DNA of 64,000 nucleotides from a virus, in IMG/VR virus record IMGVR_UViG_3300046780_000088, positions 22,783 through 86,782 of that record; one strand, written 5' to 3'. The notes under the pieces are model-generated. The model saw nothing but the letters and a program-made list of their open reading frames with translations, made no database searches and had not been told where the DNA came from. Position 1 is the first letter of the stretch; each line of letters starts with the position of its first letter. Position numbers and translations under genes: made by a program. Positions 28,881 through 36,010 of the stretch are shown here, in pieces.

Positions 28881-29380
28881 AGATTAAGAAGACGCGAAGC
28901 GACAAAGGCGTGCATAAACCTGCATCCGAAAAGAGTTTGCAAGCGCTGGTGAAGTACCGAGCGGAACATCCGGGCGAGAAAATTGGTGGTATACCGTTGG
29001 TAGTGTTCGATGCAAAGCAGTTGCAGACGATCACGAAGTTGCGCGCAGTAAGCACCCCGATTAGGGCTATTGCTCGCGCGATGGGCGTGTCGAACATGAC
29101 GTTCAATGCGATGCGCGAACGGCAACCGGAAGTTCAGGACGCACTCGATGCTGGCGACGACATGCTGTACAACAGGATCATTTCAGGTCGCACAGGATTG
29201 CTCAACGAGAAGAGTTTCGTTGCGAAGATTTTCTTAGCGAAGGCGTTGTTAGGACTACGCGATGGCGAATCAGTGCCGGGTAATACCGGGCCGCGCATAG
29301 TCATCAACATGCCCGGAGCGCAACCGCTGTCGAAGGTGATCGAGGGACAGGTGATCAGGGAAGATGACGACGAAAAATAA
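28877..29380 (+). CDS. small terminase subunit (probable)
   Basis: 167 residues. The N-terminus is basic. A helix-turn-helix-like stretch (STPIRAIARAMGVSNMTFNA) is followed by QPEVQDALDAGDDMLYNRI, typical of TerS-like and phage DNA-binding HTH proteins, and an acidic tail REDDDEK. TerS recognises the packaging site and feeds DNA to TerL. It is 3 kb upstream of the large terminase gene, farther than usual. Another HTH regulator is the alternative. Confidence 0.6.
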   Translation: MKIKKTRSDKGVHKPASEKSLQALVKYRAEHPGEKIGGIPLVVFDAKQLQTITKLRAVSTPIRAIARAMGVSNMTFNAMRERQPEVQDALDAGDDMLYNRIISGRTGLLNEKSFVAKIFLAKALLGLRDGESVPGNTGPRIVINMPGAQPLSKVIEGQVIREDDDEK

Positions 29381-29540
29381 ATTCAGTCCGCGCGTCGGCG
29401 ATCCGAATTTCAACCCGCGTGCGTACTATGAGCGTGTGTATCTCAAAGACATCGAGCGTGACATCGACATGAAGGACAAGCTCAAGAAGGATGCAGCATG
29501 GCGGAAGATGATCAGGGACAAACACAATGAAACTGCTTGA
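29364..29540 (+). CDS. hypothetical small charged protein
   Basis: 58 residues from ATG 29364, overlapping the end of the small-terminase gene. Charged helix (YLKDIERDIDMKDKLKKDAA). Not previously long enough for most callers. Function unknown. Confidence 0.5.
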   Translation: MTTKNKFSPRVGDPNFNPRAYYERVYLKDIERDIDMKDKLKKDAAWRKMIRDKHNETA

Positions 29541-29718
29541 CTATCCCGGACTGACGATTGAAAAGTTCGATGACGGTACAGTTACCGTCAGTTTGTTCGA
29601 TCAGTATGTGGAATTTACGAACGAGGAATTTTTGTTCATGATGAAAGATTTGAATGGGAACATTGCACATGATGCGCGCATGGAGCGCGAGCGACCATCG
29701 CCGGTTGCCGTAGCTTGA
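29527..29718 (+). CDS. hypothetical small protein
   Basis: 63 residues, beta hairpin then helix (IEKFDDGTVTVSLFDQYVEF). Overlaps the previous gene by 14 bases. Function unknown. Confidence 0.5.
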   Translation: MKLLDYPGLTIEKFDDGTVTVSLFDQYVEFTNEEFLFMMKDLNGNIAHDARMERERPSPVAVA

Positions 29719-29724
29719 CGCCAT

Positions 29725-29802
29725 CTGTGCGTAGCTCAGTCAGGTCAGAGTACCCGGCCCGGAACCGGGAAGTCGAAGGTTCGAATCCTTCCGTACAGAC
29801 CA
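29725..29802 (+). tRNA. tRNA-Pro(CGG)
   Basis: A 78-nt cloverleaf with encoded CCA. Acceptor CTGTGCG pairs with CGTACAG (one G-U), anticodon stem CCCGG/CCGGG with loop CCCGGAA (anticodon CGG), T stem GAAGG/CCTTC with loop TTCGAAT. C1:G72 and A73 are proline identity features. Position 33 is C rather than the near-universal U. Confidence 0.87.
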
Positions 29803-29821
29803 TTTCCAAGAGGAAATTATC

Positions 29822-29992
29822 ATGAATACAACCGTTGTAACACTGAATTATTTCTTCGTACTTGCTGCTACCGTTGTGATGTGGGTTGCGGCATTCAATC
29901 CTACCGTCGATGCAAACCATAAATTTTCGCTCGCAATAAATTGGATGTGTCTTAGCTTTGCACTTCTTCTGACTGCGTGGTTCTTCAAGTAA
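29822..29992 (+). CDS. small two-span membrane protein
   Basis: 56 residues from ATG 29822 with GAGG upstream. Spans are YFFVLAATVVMWVAAF and INWMCLSFALLLTAWFF. Function unknown; another holin-sized candidate. Confidence 0.55.
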   Translation: MNTTVVTLNYFFVLAATVVMWVAAFNPTVDANHKFSLAINWMCLSFALLLTAWFFK

Positions 29993-30139
29993 GTGAAGAA
30001 CTGCACTTACGGTTGTACGGGAAAGTGTTTCGATAATCATTCGTTCGATTGTTCGGTTTGTGGTAGCAAATCTTCGGCATGTTACGGTATTGATAACGTA
30101 TGGTATTGCGTGAAGTGCTGGCTTGAGAGAGTTCTATGA
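29993..30139 (+). CDS. Cys-rich micro-protein
   Basis: 48 residues from GTG 29993 with eight cysteines (KNCTYGCTGKCF, CSVCG, ACYG, WYCVKCW). The CxxC pairs suggest one or two zinc ribbons. The gene follows the previous stop without a gap and ends in ATGA overlap with the next. Confidence 0.55.
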   Translation: MKNCTYGCTGKCFDNHSFDCSVCGSKSSACYGIDNVWYCVKCWLERVL

Positions 30140-30438
30140 TCGAGTACGTTCTGGTTATGGTGGTTGGCAGTCAACTGGCGTTTGCTACCGACGTTCGTAC
30201 AGATGAAATGCTCATCTTTACGAAGCTTGCTGTATGTGAGCAAGCGAAAGTGAGGATGGAGAAAGTTGCTGCGAAAGTGATGAAGGAAAATCCGCAGTTC
30301 GACAAAAGCTTGACGCCTGTGATTGAATGCATTGATCGGCAGAAGACACCTTGGGCCGATGAACCAACAGAAAAGAAAACGCCGATGCTGAACGAAGAAC
30401 AATTCTTTCAGTACGGCAACAAGCAAGGTGATGCATAA
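30136..30438 (+). CDS. hypothetical exported or anchored protein
   Basis: 100 residues beginning MIEYVLVMVVGSQLAFA, a probable signal peptide, then a charged helical domain with two cysteines (VCEQAK and IECIDRQ) that may form a disulphide. Function unknown. Confidence 0.55.
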   Translation: MIEYVLVMVVGSQLAFATDVRTDEMLIFTKLAVCEQAKVRMEKVAAKVMKENPQFDKSLTPVIECIDRQKTPWADEPTEKKTPMLNEEQFFQYGNKQGDA

Positions 30439-30698
30439 TGGTTCGCGCATTTCAAGATACTGGTAACGGTACAGCAGCACCGGCAACTTTCACTGGACAA
30501 GTGAAAGCAAATGGTGAATCTCCAACCGACAACAAGACGTATTCTGCAACGTATCGCGTGACTCGATATTGGGGTGTGGCATTCATTCAAGCAGAAGCGG
30601 TAGCGTACTTTCATACCAAAGCAGACGCCGATGCTGCTGCTGCAACATTGAATGCAACGGCACATGGTGAAGTATATCGTTCTGAAGTTTCTCAATGA
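30438..30698 (+). CDS. hypothetical beta-rich protein
   Basis: 86 residues (TFTGQVKANGES, YSATYRVTRYWGVAFIQAEAV, ADADAAAATLNA). Starts at the stop of the previous gene. No family recognised. Confidence 0.55.
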   Translation: MVRAFQDTGNGTAAPATFTGQVKANGESPTDNKTYSATYRVTRYWGVAFIQAEAVAYFHTKADADAAAATLNATAHGEVYRSEVSQ

Positions 30699-30708
30699 GG
30701 AAATTGAT

Positions 30709-30885
30709 ATGTCAATGAATGGTCCGAAGTCCGCGAACAAGAAACAAACATTCGATATTCAACCAAAACTGATTCCTGATGGATATGCACAATTACCAGC
30801 AGCATTGGCGGTTACACCGCCCGGTGTTCCAGTAAGTGTTCCGTTGGTTCCAAATGCAATGCCTGTGTATCCTTGTAAGAATTGA
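30709..30885 (+). CDS. hypothetical small protein
   Basis: 58 residues from ATG 30709 with GAGGAAATTGAT upstream. Pro/Val-rich end (VTPPGVPVSVPLVPNAMPV). Function unknown. Confidence 0.5.
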   Translation: MSMNGPKSANKKQTFDIQPKLIPDGYAQLPAALAVTPPGVPVSVPLVPNAMPVYPCKN

Positions 30886-30890
30886 TGTAA

Positions 30891-31094
30891 GTGAGAGGAA
30901 TGCGTAACATCGCTCTTTGGGCGTCGAACGAATCACCAAATTCGCAATCCGCGCCAATGGTTTCGATAAACCAAAAAGACGATTGTGTTGTGTTCACAGT
31001 GCGTGATGCCTTCGACACAACAGCGATTGCCTTCATGCCGATAAAAGACTTCGTGAAGTTTGCTGCGACATTTATTCAAGAGGCTAGATCATGA
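30891..31094 (+). CDS. hypothetical small protein
   Basis: 67 residues if the GTG at 30891 is used, 64 from ATG 30900. Beta-rich (VSINQKDDCVVFTVRDAF). Ends in ATGA overlap with the first MTGWTD gene. Confidence 0.5.
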   Translation: MRGMRNIALWASNESPNSQSAPMVSINQKDDCVVFTVRDAFDTTAIAFMPIKDFVKFAATFIQEARS

Positions 31095-31534
31095 CAGGCT
31101 GGACTGATGCAGCAAGAGCCGCGAGTCTTGCAGTTCGTGAGGCTGAAGCGAAGAATCACAATGCAAATGGAAAAAGAGCAGGGCAGGAAACACATCATCA
31201 AGCAATTCGTGAAGTATCAAAATGGTATCACGGCGACATTAATGCGATAAGAGGACAATCAATAAATGCAAAGAGTTTGATGACTCCAAGTTGGGCAGTA
31301 ACGAATTTAAAGTCAGCTTATAATTATGCAACTCAAGCATCATACAAAAAATCTTTAATTCCTGAACGCAAAGCGATATTCTCAGTTAGACCGATAACAA
31401 AAAATTCAACTCGTATGTCGGAAGGTCGCGGTCGCGGTAGTATGTCAAAAGAAGTTATTGCTTCTCCATATCGGATGAGTATTGTGTCAAGATTACCGCA
31501 AGCTCGCGGCCATGCATCAAGAGGAAAATATTGA
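31091..31534 (+). CDS. MTGWTD-family protein 1
   Basis: 147 residues. The N-terminal module (MTGWTDAARAASLAVREAEAK then NHNANGKRAGQETHHQAI) is shared by five neighbouring genes. The C-terminal 100 residues are basic and unlike the others. The module ends in a His pair; its role is unknown. First of a run of four overlapping members leading into the large terminase. Confidence 0.7.
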   Translation: MTGWTDAARAASLAVREAEAKNHNANGKRAGQETHHQAIREVSKWYHGDINAIRGQSINAKSLMTPSWAVTNLKSAYNYATQASYKKSLIPERKAIFSVRPITKNSTRMSEGRGRGSMSKEVIASPYRMSIVSRLPQARGHASRGKY

Positions 31535-31707
31535 TGACAGGCTGGACTGATGACGCGCGGAAGTCGTCGCTCGATGCACGTCGGAACAAGAAGACAGGAA
31601 AAAAGAAGACGTACGTTCGCAATCGCGTAGCGAAAACTCCGCGCGAAAAGGCAATCGATAAATTTGGTGAAGCCTATGTCGAAACTTTCATGGATGAACT
31701 GAAATGA
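31534..31707 (+). CDS. MTGWTD-family protein 2 (short form)
   Basis: 57 residues. It keeps MTGWTDDARKSSLDARR but lacks the HNANGK...QETHH half, going straight into a basic KKTGKKKTYVRNRV stretch and an acidic helix. It may be a deletion derivative or the minimal form. ATG overlaps the previous stop; its own stop overlaps the next start. Confidence 0.6.
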   Translation: MTGWTDDARKSSLDARRNKKTGKKKTYVRNRVAKTPREKAIDKFGEAYVETFMDELK

Positions 31708-32096
31708 CAGGATGGACTGACCAAGCACGCGAGGCGTCGATTGCTGCACGCCACAATGCCAATGGCAAAGCACCCGGTCAGGAAGCGCACCATGCCGCGT
31801 TGAAAGCGGCGCAGACGCGCAGAGCGAATGTCGCGCACAACGATCACCGTCATGCTGTGAAAGCTGCTGAAGATGCGTTGCTTCGTGCACGTTCGCTTCA
31901 TGAAGTTCCGAAGTGGGCGAACCTGAAAGCTGTGAGCAACTTCTATCTTGCCGCTGCACAATCGCATGGTCGATACCAAGTCGATCACATCGTACCGTTG
32001 AACGGTCGCAAAGTGATGGGTTTGCATGTGGAGAATAATATGCAACTGTTGACTCCGTGGCAGAATAAATCAAAAAGCAACAGGTTCAAATCATGA
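31704..32096 (+). CDS. MTGWTD-family protein 3 with HNH endonuclease domain
   Basis: 130 residues. The MTGWTD module (residues 1-38, with HNANGKAPGQEAHHAALK) is fused to an HNH nuclease: YQVDHIVPLNGRKVMGLHVENNMQLLTPWQNKSK has the D-H, central N and C-terminal H/N...K spacing of the family. HNH enzymes beside terminase genes are needed for DNA packaging in several phages (HK97 gp74 type), so a packaging role is likely. Confidence 0.75.
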   Translation: MTGWTDQAREASIAARHNANGKAPGQEAHHAALKAAQTRRANVAHNDHRHAVKAAEDALLRARSLHEVPKWANLKAVSNFYLAAAQSHGRYQVDHIVPLNGRKVMGLHVENNMQLLTPWQNKSKSNRFKS

Positions 32097-32413
32097 CAGG
32101 CTGGACTGACGCTGCGCGTGAAGCGAGCTTGGCAGTTCGTGAAGCCGAAGCGAAAGATCATAACGCCAACGGGAAAGCTCCCGGACAGGAAACGCACCAT
32201 GCCGCATTGAAGGGCGCAGTGACGCCGACATGGGCAACACATACTGAAGCTGCACGAAAGATGGCAGCGTTGCAATCGACAAGACCGCATTCAATTGAAA
32301 AACGTTTCGGTAGTAACGGGCCAAATCCTGATCAATTGACAGCATATAAAGCAGAAGTGAAGTCTTGGAATTCTGCATATCGAAATGCGAAGAAGGGATT
32401 GATGCCTAGATGA
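32093..32413 (+). CDS. MTGWTD-family protein 4
   Basis: 106 residues. Module MTGWTDAAREASLAVREAEAK / DHNANGKAPGQETHHAALK followed by a 65-residue basic tail (TEAARKMAALQSTRPHSIEK). The stop overlaps the large terminase start. C-terminal function unknown. Confidence 0.7.
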   Translation: MTGWTDAAREASLAVREAEAKDHNANGKAPGQETHHAALKGAVTPTWATHTEAARKMAALQSTRPHSIEKRFGSNGPNPDQLTAYKAEVKSWNSAYRNAKKGLMPR

Positions 32414-33849
32414 GCCAAGAAGTAATAGCACGCACACCAGAAAAAGTAGTAGGAAGACCAAGACTCGATACACCGCCGCCCGGAACCGATCTGTTGACGA
32501 TGTCGAAATTTCAGAAGCGCGTGCTTCGCGTTCCTGAAGAAGTCGATTTGTTTCTTGGTGGTGGTCGTGGTGGCGCGAAGTCATACACGATGGTCTTGCT
32601 CGCTCTTCGGCACGTCGAACAGTATGGTCCAAAGGCACGAATTCTTTACATCCGGCAAACACATGCGGGGTGCGCAGACTTCGAATCTTTGTGTCTCGAA
32701 GTTTTTTCGTTGTTGTATGGTCGCACCGTAAAATACAATTCTACGAAGGGACTATTCAAGTTCCCGAACGGCGCGACTCTCGAAATCAATCAGCTTGAAA
32801 CAGTATCAGACTATACGAAATTTCAGGGGCGCTCATTTACGCTGCTGATGATTGACGAAGCAGGGCATTATGCGATGCCTGATATGTTGGACAAGCTTCG
32901 TTCGAACTTGCGTGGACCGGCAGACATGCCTACACGCATTGTGATCGCAGCAAATCCGGGTGATGCAGGACACCATTGGTTAGCTTCACGGTACGTTTTT
33001 CGTGCGGCACCGTGGACTATCTTCAAGGAACCGAACTCGCAACGTTTCTTTTTGTATGCGCCTTCAACGTTCCTAGACAATCCATTCATCAACCAAGCTG
33101 AATACAAGGCTCAACTTGTATCGTCTTGTCCAAGCGATCCTGAACTGTTGCGCGCGTGGCTTGATGGTGATTGGGCGATTGCTCGCGGTGCGTACTTCGG
33201 TGGATGTCTTGAAGAATCGCGTAACGCGGTAGACTTCTGGAATTACAAGATACCTGCTGGTTGGGATTGGTGGCTTGCGCACGATTATGGTTCGACCGCT
33301 CCGTCAGTAACGTACATCGTTGCGAAGTCACCGGGTGGCGAAGGACCGGATGGAAAATGGTATCCGCGCGATTCACTTGTACTGGTCGATGAATTTGCAA
33401 CGAACGAAGCTGGACATCTGAACAAGGGACTTGGTTGGATGGTTCCGCGACTCGCAGAAGAAATCATCAAGCATTTGTGTATGCCGTGGAATGTTGCCGC
33501 AACTGGTGTCGCTGATGATGCTTGCTTTGCCAAAGGTGGACATTCTCGCGGTTCGATTGCTGATGAGTTTGCACGATGTGGATTGATCTTTGTTCCTGCC
33601 AAGAAGGGTGATCGTCTTTCAGGCTTGACAACGTTGAAGCGTTTGTTAGGCGATGCAGGACAGATGGATGTACCCGGTTTGTATATCTCGCGTTCGTGTT
33701 CGTATTTTTGGGCTACCGTTCCATACTTGGCGCGCGATCCTCGTAAGATGGAAGATTTGGATTCAAAGGGACCGGATCACGCTGCTGATGCAGCACGGTA
33801 CGGTGTATTGCGCGAAGAGAGAAGCGCAACAATGAAGGCGATGTTCTGA
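32410..33849 (+). CDS. terL: large terminase subunit
   Basis: 479 residues. The ATPase half has a Walker A-like GGGRGGAKS and Walker B LLMIDEAG; the nuclease half has the three acidic positions of the RNase H-like fold: LAHDYGST, GVADDACF and GPDHAADAARYG. It pumps DNA into the prohead and cuts it at the portal. Length is normal. Which packaging type it uses (cos or headful) cannot be told from here. Confidence 0.95.
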   Translation: MSQEVIARTPEKVVGRPRLDTPPPGTDLLTMSKFQKRVLRVPEEVDLFLGGGRGGAKSYTMVLLALRHVEQYGPKARILYIRQTHAGCADFESLCLEVFSLLYGRTVKYNSTKGLFKFPNGATLEINQLETVSDYTKFQGRSFTLLMIDEAGHYAMPDMLDKLRSNLRGPADMPTRIVIAANPGDAGHHWLASRYVFRAAPWTIFKEPNSQRFFLYAPSTFLDNPFINQAEYKAQLVSSCPSDPELLRAWLDGDWAIARGAYFGGCLEESRNAVDFWNYKIPAGWDWWLAHDYGSTAPSVTYIVAKSPGGEGPDGKWYPRDSLVLVDEFATNEAGHLNKGLGWMVPRLAEEIIKHLCMPWNVAATGVADDACFAKGGHSRGSIADEFARCGLIFVPAKKGDRLSGLTTLKRLLGDAGQMDVPGLYISRSCSYFWATVPYLARDPRKMEDLDSKGPDHAADAARYGVLREERSATMKAMF

Positions 33850-33860
33850 AAGGAAAACCA

Positions 33861-34004
33861 ATGACAAATTTGACGGTTGTAAATCCGAATGAACTGAATC
33901 CTGATACATCACCGCCGCCAGTTGTGATAGGTGAAGCAAGCGAATCGCCGGATGATTCTGATGCTGATGATGTTGTTGATGTGCCGCAAGGCTCTAAGGT
34001 GTAA
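33861..34004 (+). CDS. small acidic protein
   Basis: 47 residues from ATG 33861 with GAAAGGAAAACC upstream. Pro/Asp/Ser-rich (DTSPPPVVIGEASESPDDSDADD). Probably disordered. Function unknown. Confidence 0.5.
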   Translation: MTNLTVVNPNELNPDTSPPPVVIGEASESPDDSDADDVVDVPQGSKV

Positions 34005-34008
34005 ATGA

Positions 34009-34299
34009 ATGTCTATGACCTTAGATCGGTTCAAAACTGAACCACACAAAATCTATTCGTCAGGTTGGTTTGTATTCTGCTTAGTGATTATAGCAGCTTT
34101 GGTTTTGGAATTGCTGCATCAACAAACAATAATTCTCGATCAAACAAAGATCGATCAAGAACTCCAAACGATAATCAACAATGAAGAAAATATAATTGCT
34201 CACCAAGGTCAGTATGATCAGATAATCAAGATGCTTCTTTCAAACCAAGAAAACATCATTAAGAAGCTCGATGACCACAACACCGGAAAATCGAAATGA
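34009..34299 (+). CDS. membrane-anchored coiled-coil protein
   Basis: 96 residues. One membrane span (WFVFCLVIIAALVLELL, about 15-33) followed by a coiled coil of Ile/Gln/Asn heptads (IIKMLLSNQENIIKKLDDH). Overlaps the next gene by ATGA. The pair could be lysis-, exclusion- or ejection-related; no spanin lipobox is present. Confidence 0.55.
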   Translation: MSMTLDRFKTEPHKIYSSGWFVFCLVIIAALVLELLHQQTIILDQTKIDQELQTIINNEENIIAHQGQYDQIIKMLLSNQENIIKKLDDHNTGKSK

Positions 34300-34820
34300 T
34301 GACAGCTACTACTACACAACAGAGACAACGTAAAAAAGACGCACGAAAAGTAATCACCACTGCACAGACTACAGCGAAGATGTTGAAGAGCAATGCAGAT
34401 GCAGTTGCTTCGGCGACAGCAAATGTATTGAAGAGTAACGCCAAGCTTGTTTCTGATGCTTTGGAAGACACGGCAAAAAATACAGCAGATATTGTTTCAA
34501 AAGCAATTGAAACTGCTAACCATAAAAATGAAGAAATATTGCGACAACGATCTGATGAAATTGTTCTTAAAACAGAAGCGCATTTTGACAAGGCTTCAGA
34601 CCGAATCGATTCATTGGAAGATAGAATTGATGGAGTAGAAAAGAAGGTTCAGGACAGAATTGATAAGGTTGAAAAGAAGGTTGATGAAGGAAATGAAGAT
34701 ACGAAGAAGGTTTTGGCAATAGTTAGTGCAGGAAAAATTGGTGGCAAATTCATGGGTTGGCTTGCCGCGCTGATTGCTTCTATTGCTGTTGCATGGTCGT
34801 ATCTTATTCATGGAAAATAA
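34296..34820 (+). CDS. tail-anchored coiled-coil membrane protein
   Basis: 174 residues. A long coiled coil fills residues 10-145 (RIDSLEDRIDGVEKKVQDR, with duplicated DRID..EKKV units) and a C-terminal membrane span follows (GWLAALIASIAVAWSYLI). With the preceding gene it forms an N-anchored plus C-anchored pair. Function unknown. Confidence 0.55.
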   Translation: MMTATTTQQRQRKKDARKVITTAQTTAKMLKSNADAVASATANVLKSNAKLVSDALEDTAKNTADIVSKAIETANHKNEEILRQRSDEIVLKTEAHFDKASDRIDSLEDRIDGVEKKVQDRIDKVEKKVDEGNEDTKKVLAIVSAGKIGGKFMGWLAALIASIAVAWSYLIHGK

Positions 34821-34838
34821 ATTTGGAGTGTGAGCAAA

Positions 34839-35033
34839 ATGTCATCGACTCGCCCACCGAAAACTCTCGATTACGATGCACAAGAAGTTAGCATGTTGAG
34901 AGATTTGTATACCAAGATGGCAAAGAATAATGAAATGGATCAGGATAGCGAAGGCTTCGTCACCGTCGAACAAGTTTTCGACGAATTTGCGCGAGTGCGC
35001 GATTTCTACAAAATGAAGCGAAGGAAACATTAA
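34839..35033 (+). CDS. hypothetical small protein
   Basis: 64 residues from ATG 34839 with GGAG ten bases upstream; a GTG at 34830 is too close to that site. Helical and charged (YDAQEVSMLRDLYTKMAKN). Function unknown. Confidence 0.5.
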   Translation: MSSTRPPKTLDYDAQEVSMLRDLYTKMAKNNEMDQDSEGFVTVEQVFDEFARVRDFYKMKRRKH

Positions 35034-35034
35034 A

Positions 35035-35442
35035 ATGACAGGATGGACAGACGAAGCGAGGGCCGCATCGCTCGCAGTGCGTGAGGCTGAAGCAAAAGAC
35101 CACAACGCAAACGGCAAAGCACCGGGACAAGAAACACATCATCAAGCAATTAAGGCGGCGAGTAATTTAACTCGTCAGCATTTCGTTGCTGCCGCGAATC
35201 AGTTGCGCGAATCTGGTGCAAGCGCTGAAGCTGTTTCGCGCGCTGCTAATGCATTCGCTATGACGAATCCTAATTTTGATCGTGGTCGTTTTGTTGCTGC
35301 CGCTACAAAGGGACTGACGAAGGGACTTGATATTCGCTCGCAATCAAACAAAGGATTCGCAAAAGCTTCGCGTGTTGCAGCTAACGTGATGAAAAATTAT
35401 TCGAGCGGCAGTCCCTATTTGACCCCTTCTAGGAGTCGATAA
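35035..35442 (+). CDS. MTGWTD-family protein 5
   Basis: 135 residues. The module is MTGWTDEARAASLAVREAEAK / DHNANGKAPGQETHHQAIK, followed by an Ala-rich helical domain (ANQLRESGASAEAVSRAANA) unlike the other members. Codons for the module differ silently from its paralogs, so protein-level selection maintains it. Confidence 0.7.
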   Translation: MTGWTDEARAASLAVREAEAKDHNANGKAPGQETHHQAIKAASNLTRQHFVAAANQLRESGASAEAVSRAANAFAMTNPNFDRGRFVAAATKGLTKGLDIRSQSNKGFAKASRVAANVMKNYSSGSPYLTPSRSR

Positions 35443-35443
35443 C

Positions 35444-36004
35444 ATGACCGGCTGGACTGACGAAGCACGACAAGCATCACTCGATGCACGGCGCGGCAAT
35501 CCAAAGGATCATAATGCCAATGGTGCTGTGAGGGGGCAAGAAACTCATCAAGCAGCGGCGCGAGTATTTTCGCGCAACAATTTACCGAAGCTTATGCGCC
35601 AATCAAATTGGTCGATTCTTTCTGCCAATCGTGGTGATGCAGTATCATCGACCAAGAACACGATGCATCAAACACAACTTGCAAACGATCTTCGTAGACA
35701 AGGGGCATCATTCATCAAGGTAGAAGGACATTATGGTGGCAAGCCTGAAATTTCGTATGCCGTAACTGGAATTTCTGCGAGAGCAGCATACGCACTTGGT
35801 GCTAAATACAAACAAGATTCTATTTTGACCAATCGTGGTCTGATTTATACGACAGGCGCGAAAGCTCGCGCTGGCGTTCGTACACCATCTACAGGAAGAA
35901 TGGCAGTCGGAAAGTCCGCAACCGGAGATTTCTATTCGCGTATTCCGTCAACAGGCGCGCGTTTCTCTGCCGGTTTGAATTTCGACAAATACAAGACAAG
36001 GTAA
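35444..36004 (+). CDS. MTGWTD-family protein 6 with DUF3293-like domain
   Basis: 186 residues. The module (MTGWTDEARQASLDARRGN / DHNANGAVRGQETHQAA) precedes a region where LANDLRRQGASFIKVEGHY, EISYAVTGISARAAYALGA and QDSILTNRGLIYT follow the DUF3293 layout: a helix, V-x-G-x-Y-G turn, S-Y-x-V strand, I-S helix and a Q-D/N-S/A-I strand. DUF3293 function is unknown. It is followed by the portal gene. Confidence 0.65.
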   Translation: MTGWTDEARQASLDARRGNPKDHNANGAVRGQETHQAAARVFSRNNLPKLMRQSNWSILSANRGDAVSSTKNTMHQTQLANDLRRQGASFIKVEGHYGGKPEISYAVTGISARAAYALGAKYKQDSILTNRGLIYTTGAKARAGVRTPSTGRMAVGKSATGDFYSRIPSTGARFSAGLNFDKYKTR

Positions 36005-36010
36005 TAGCCT

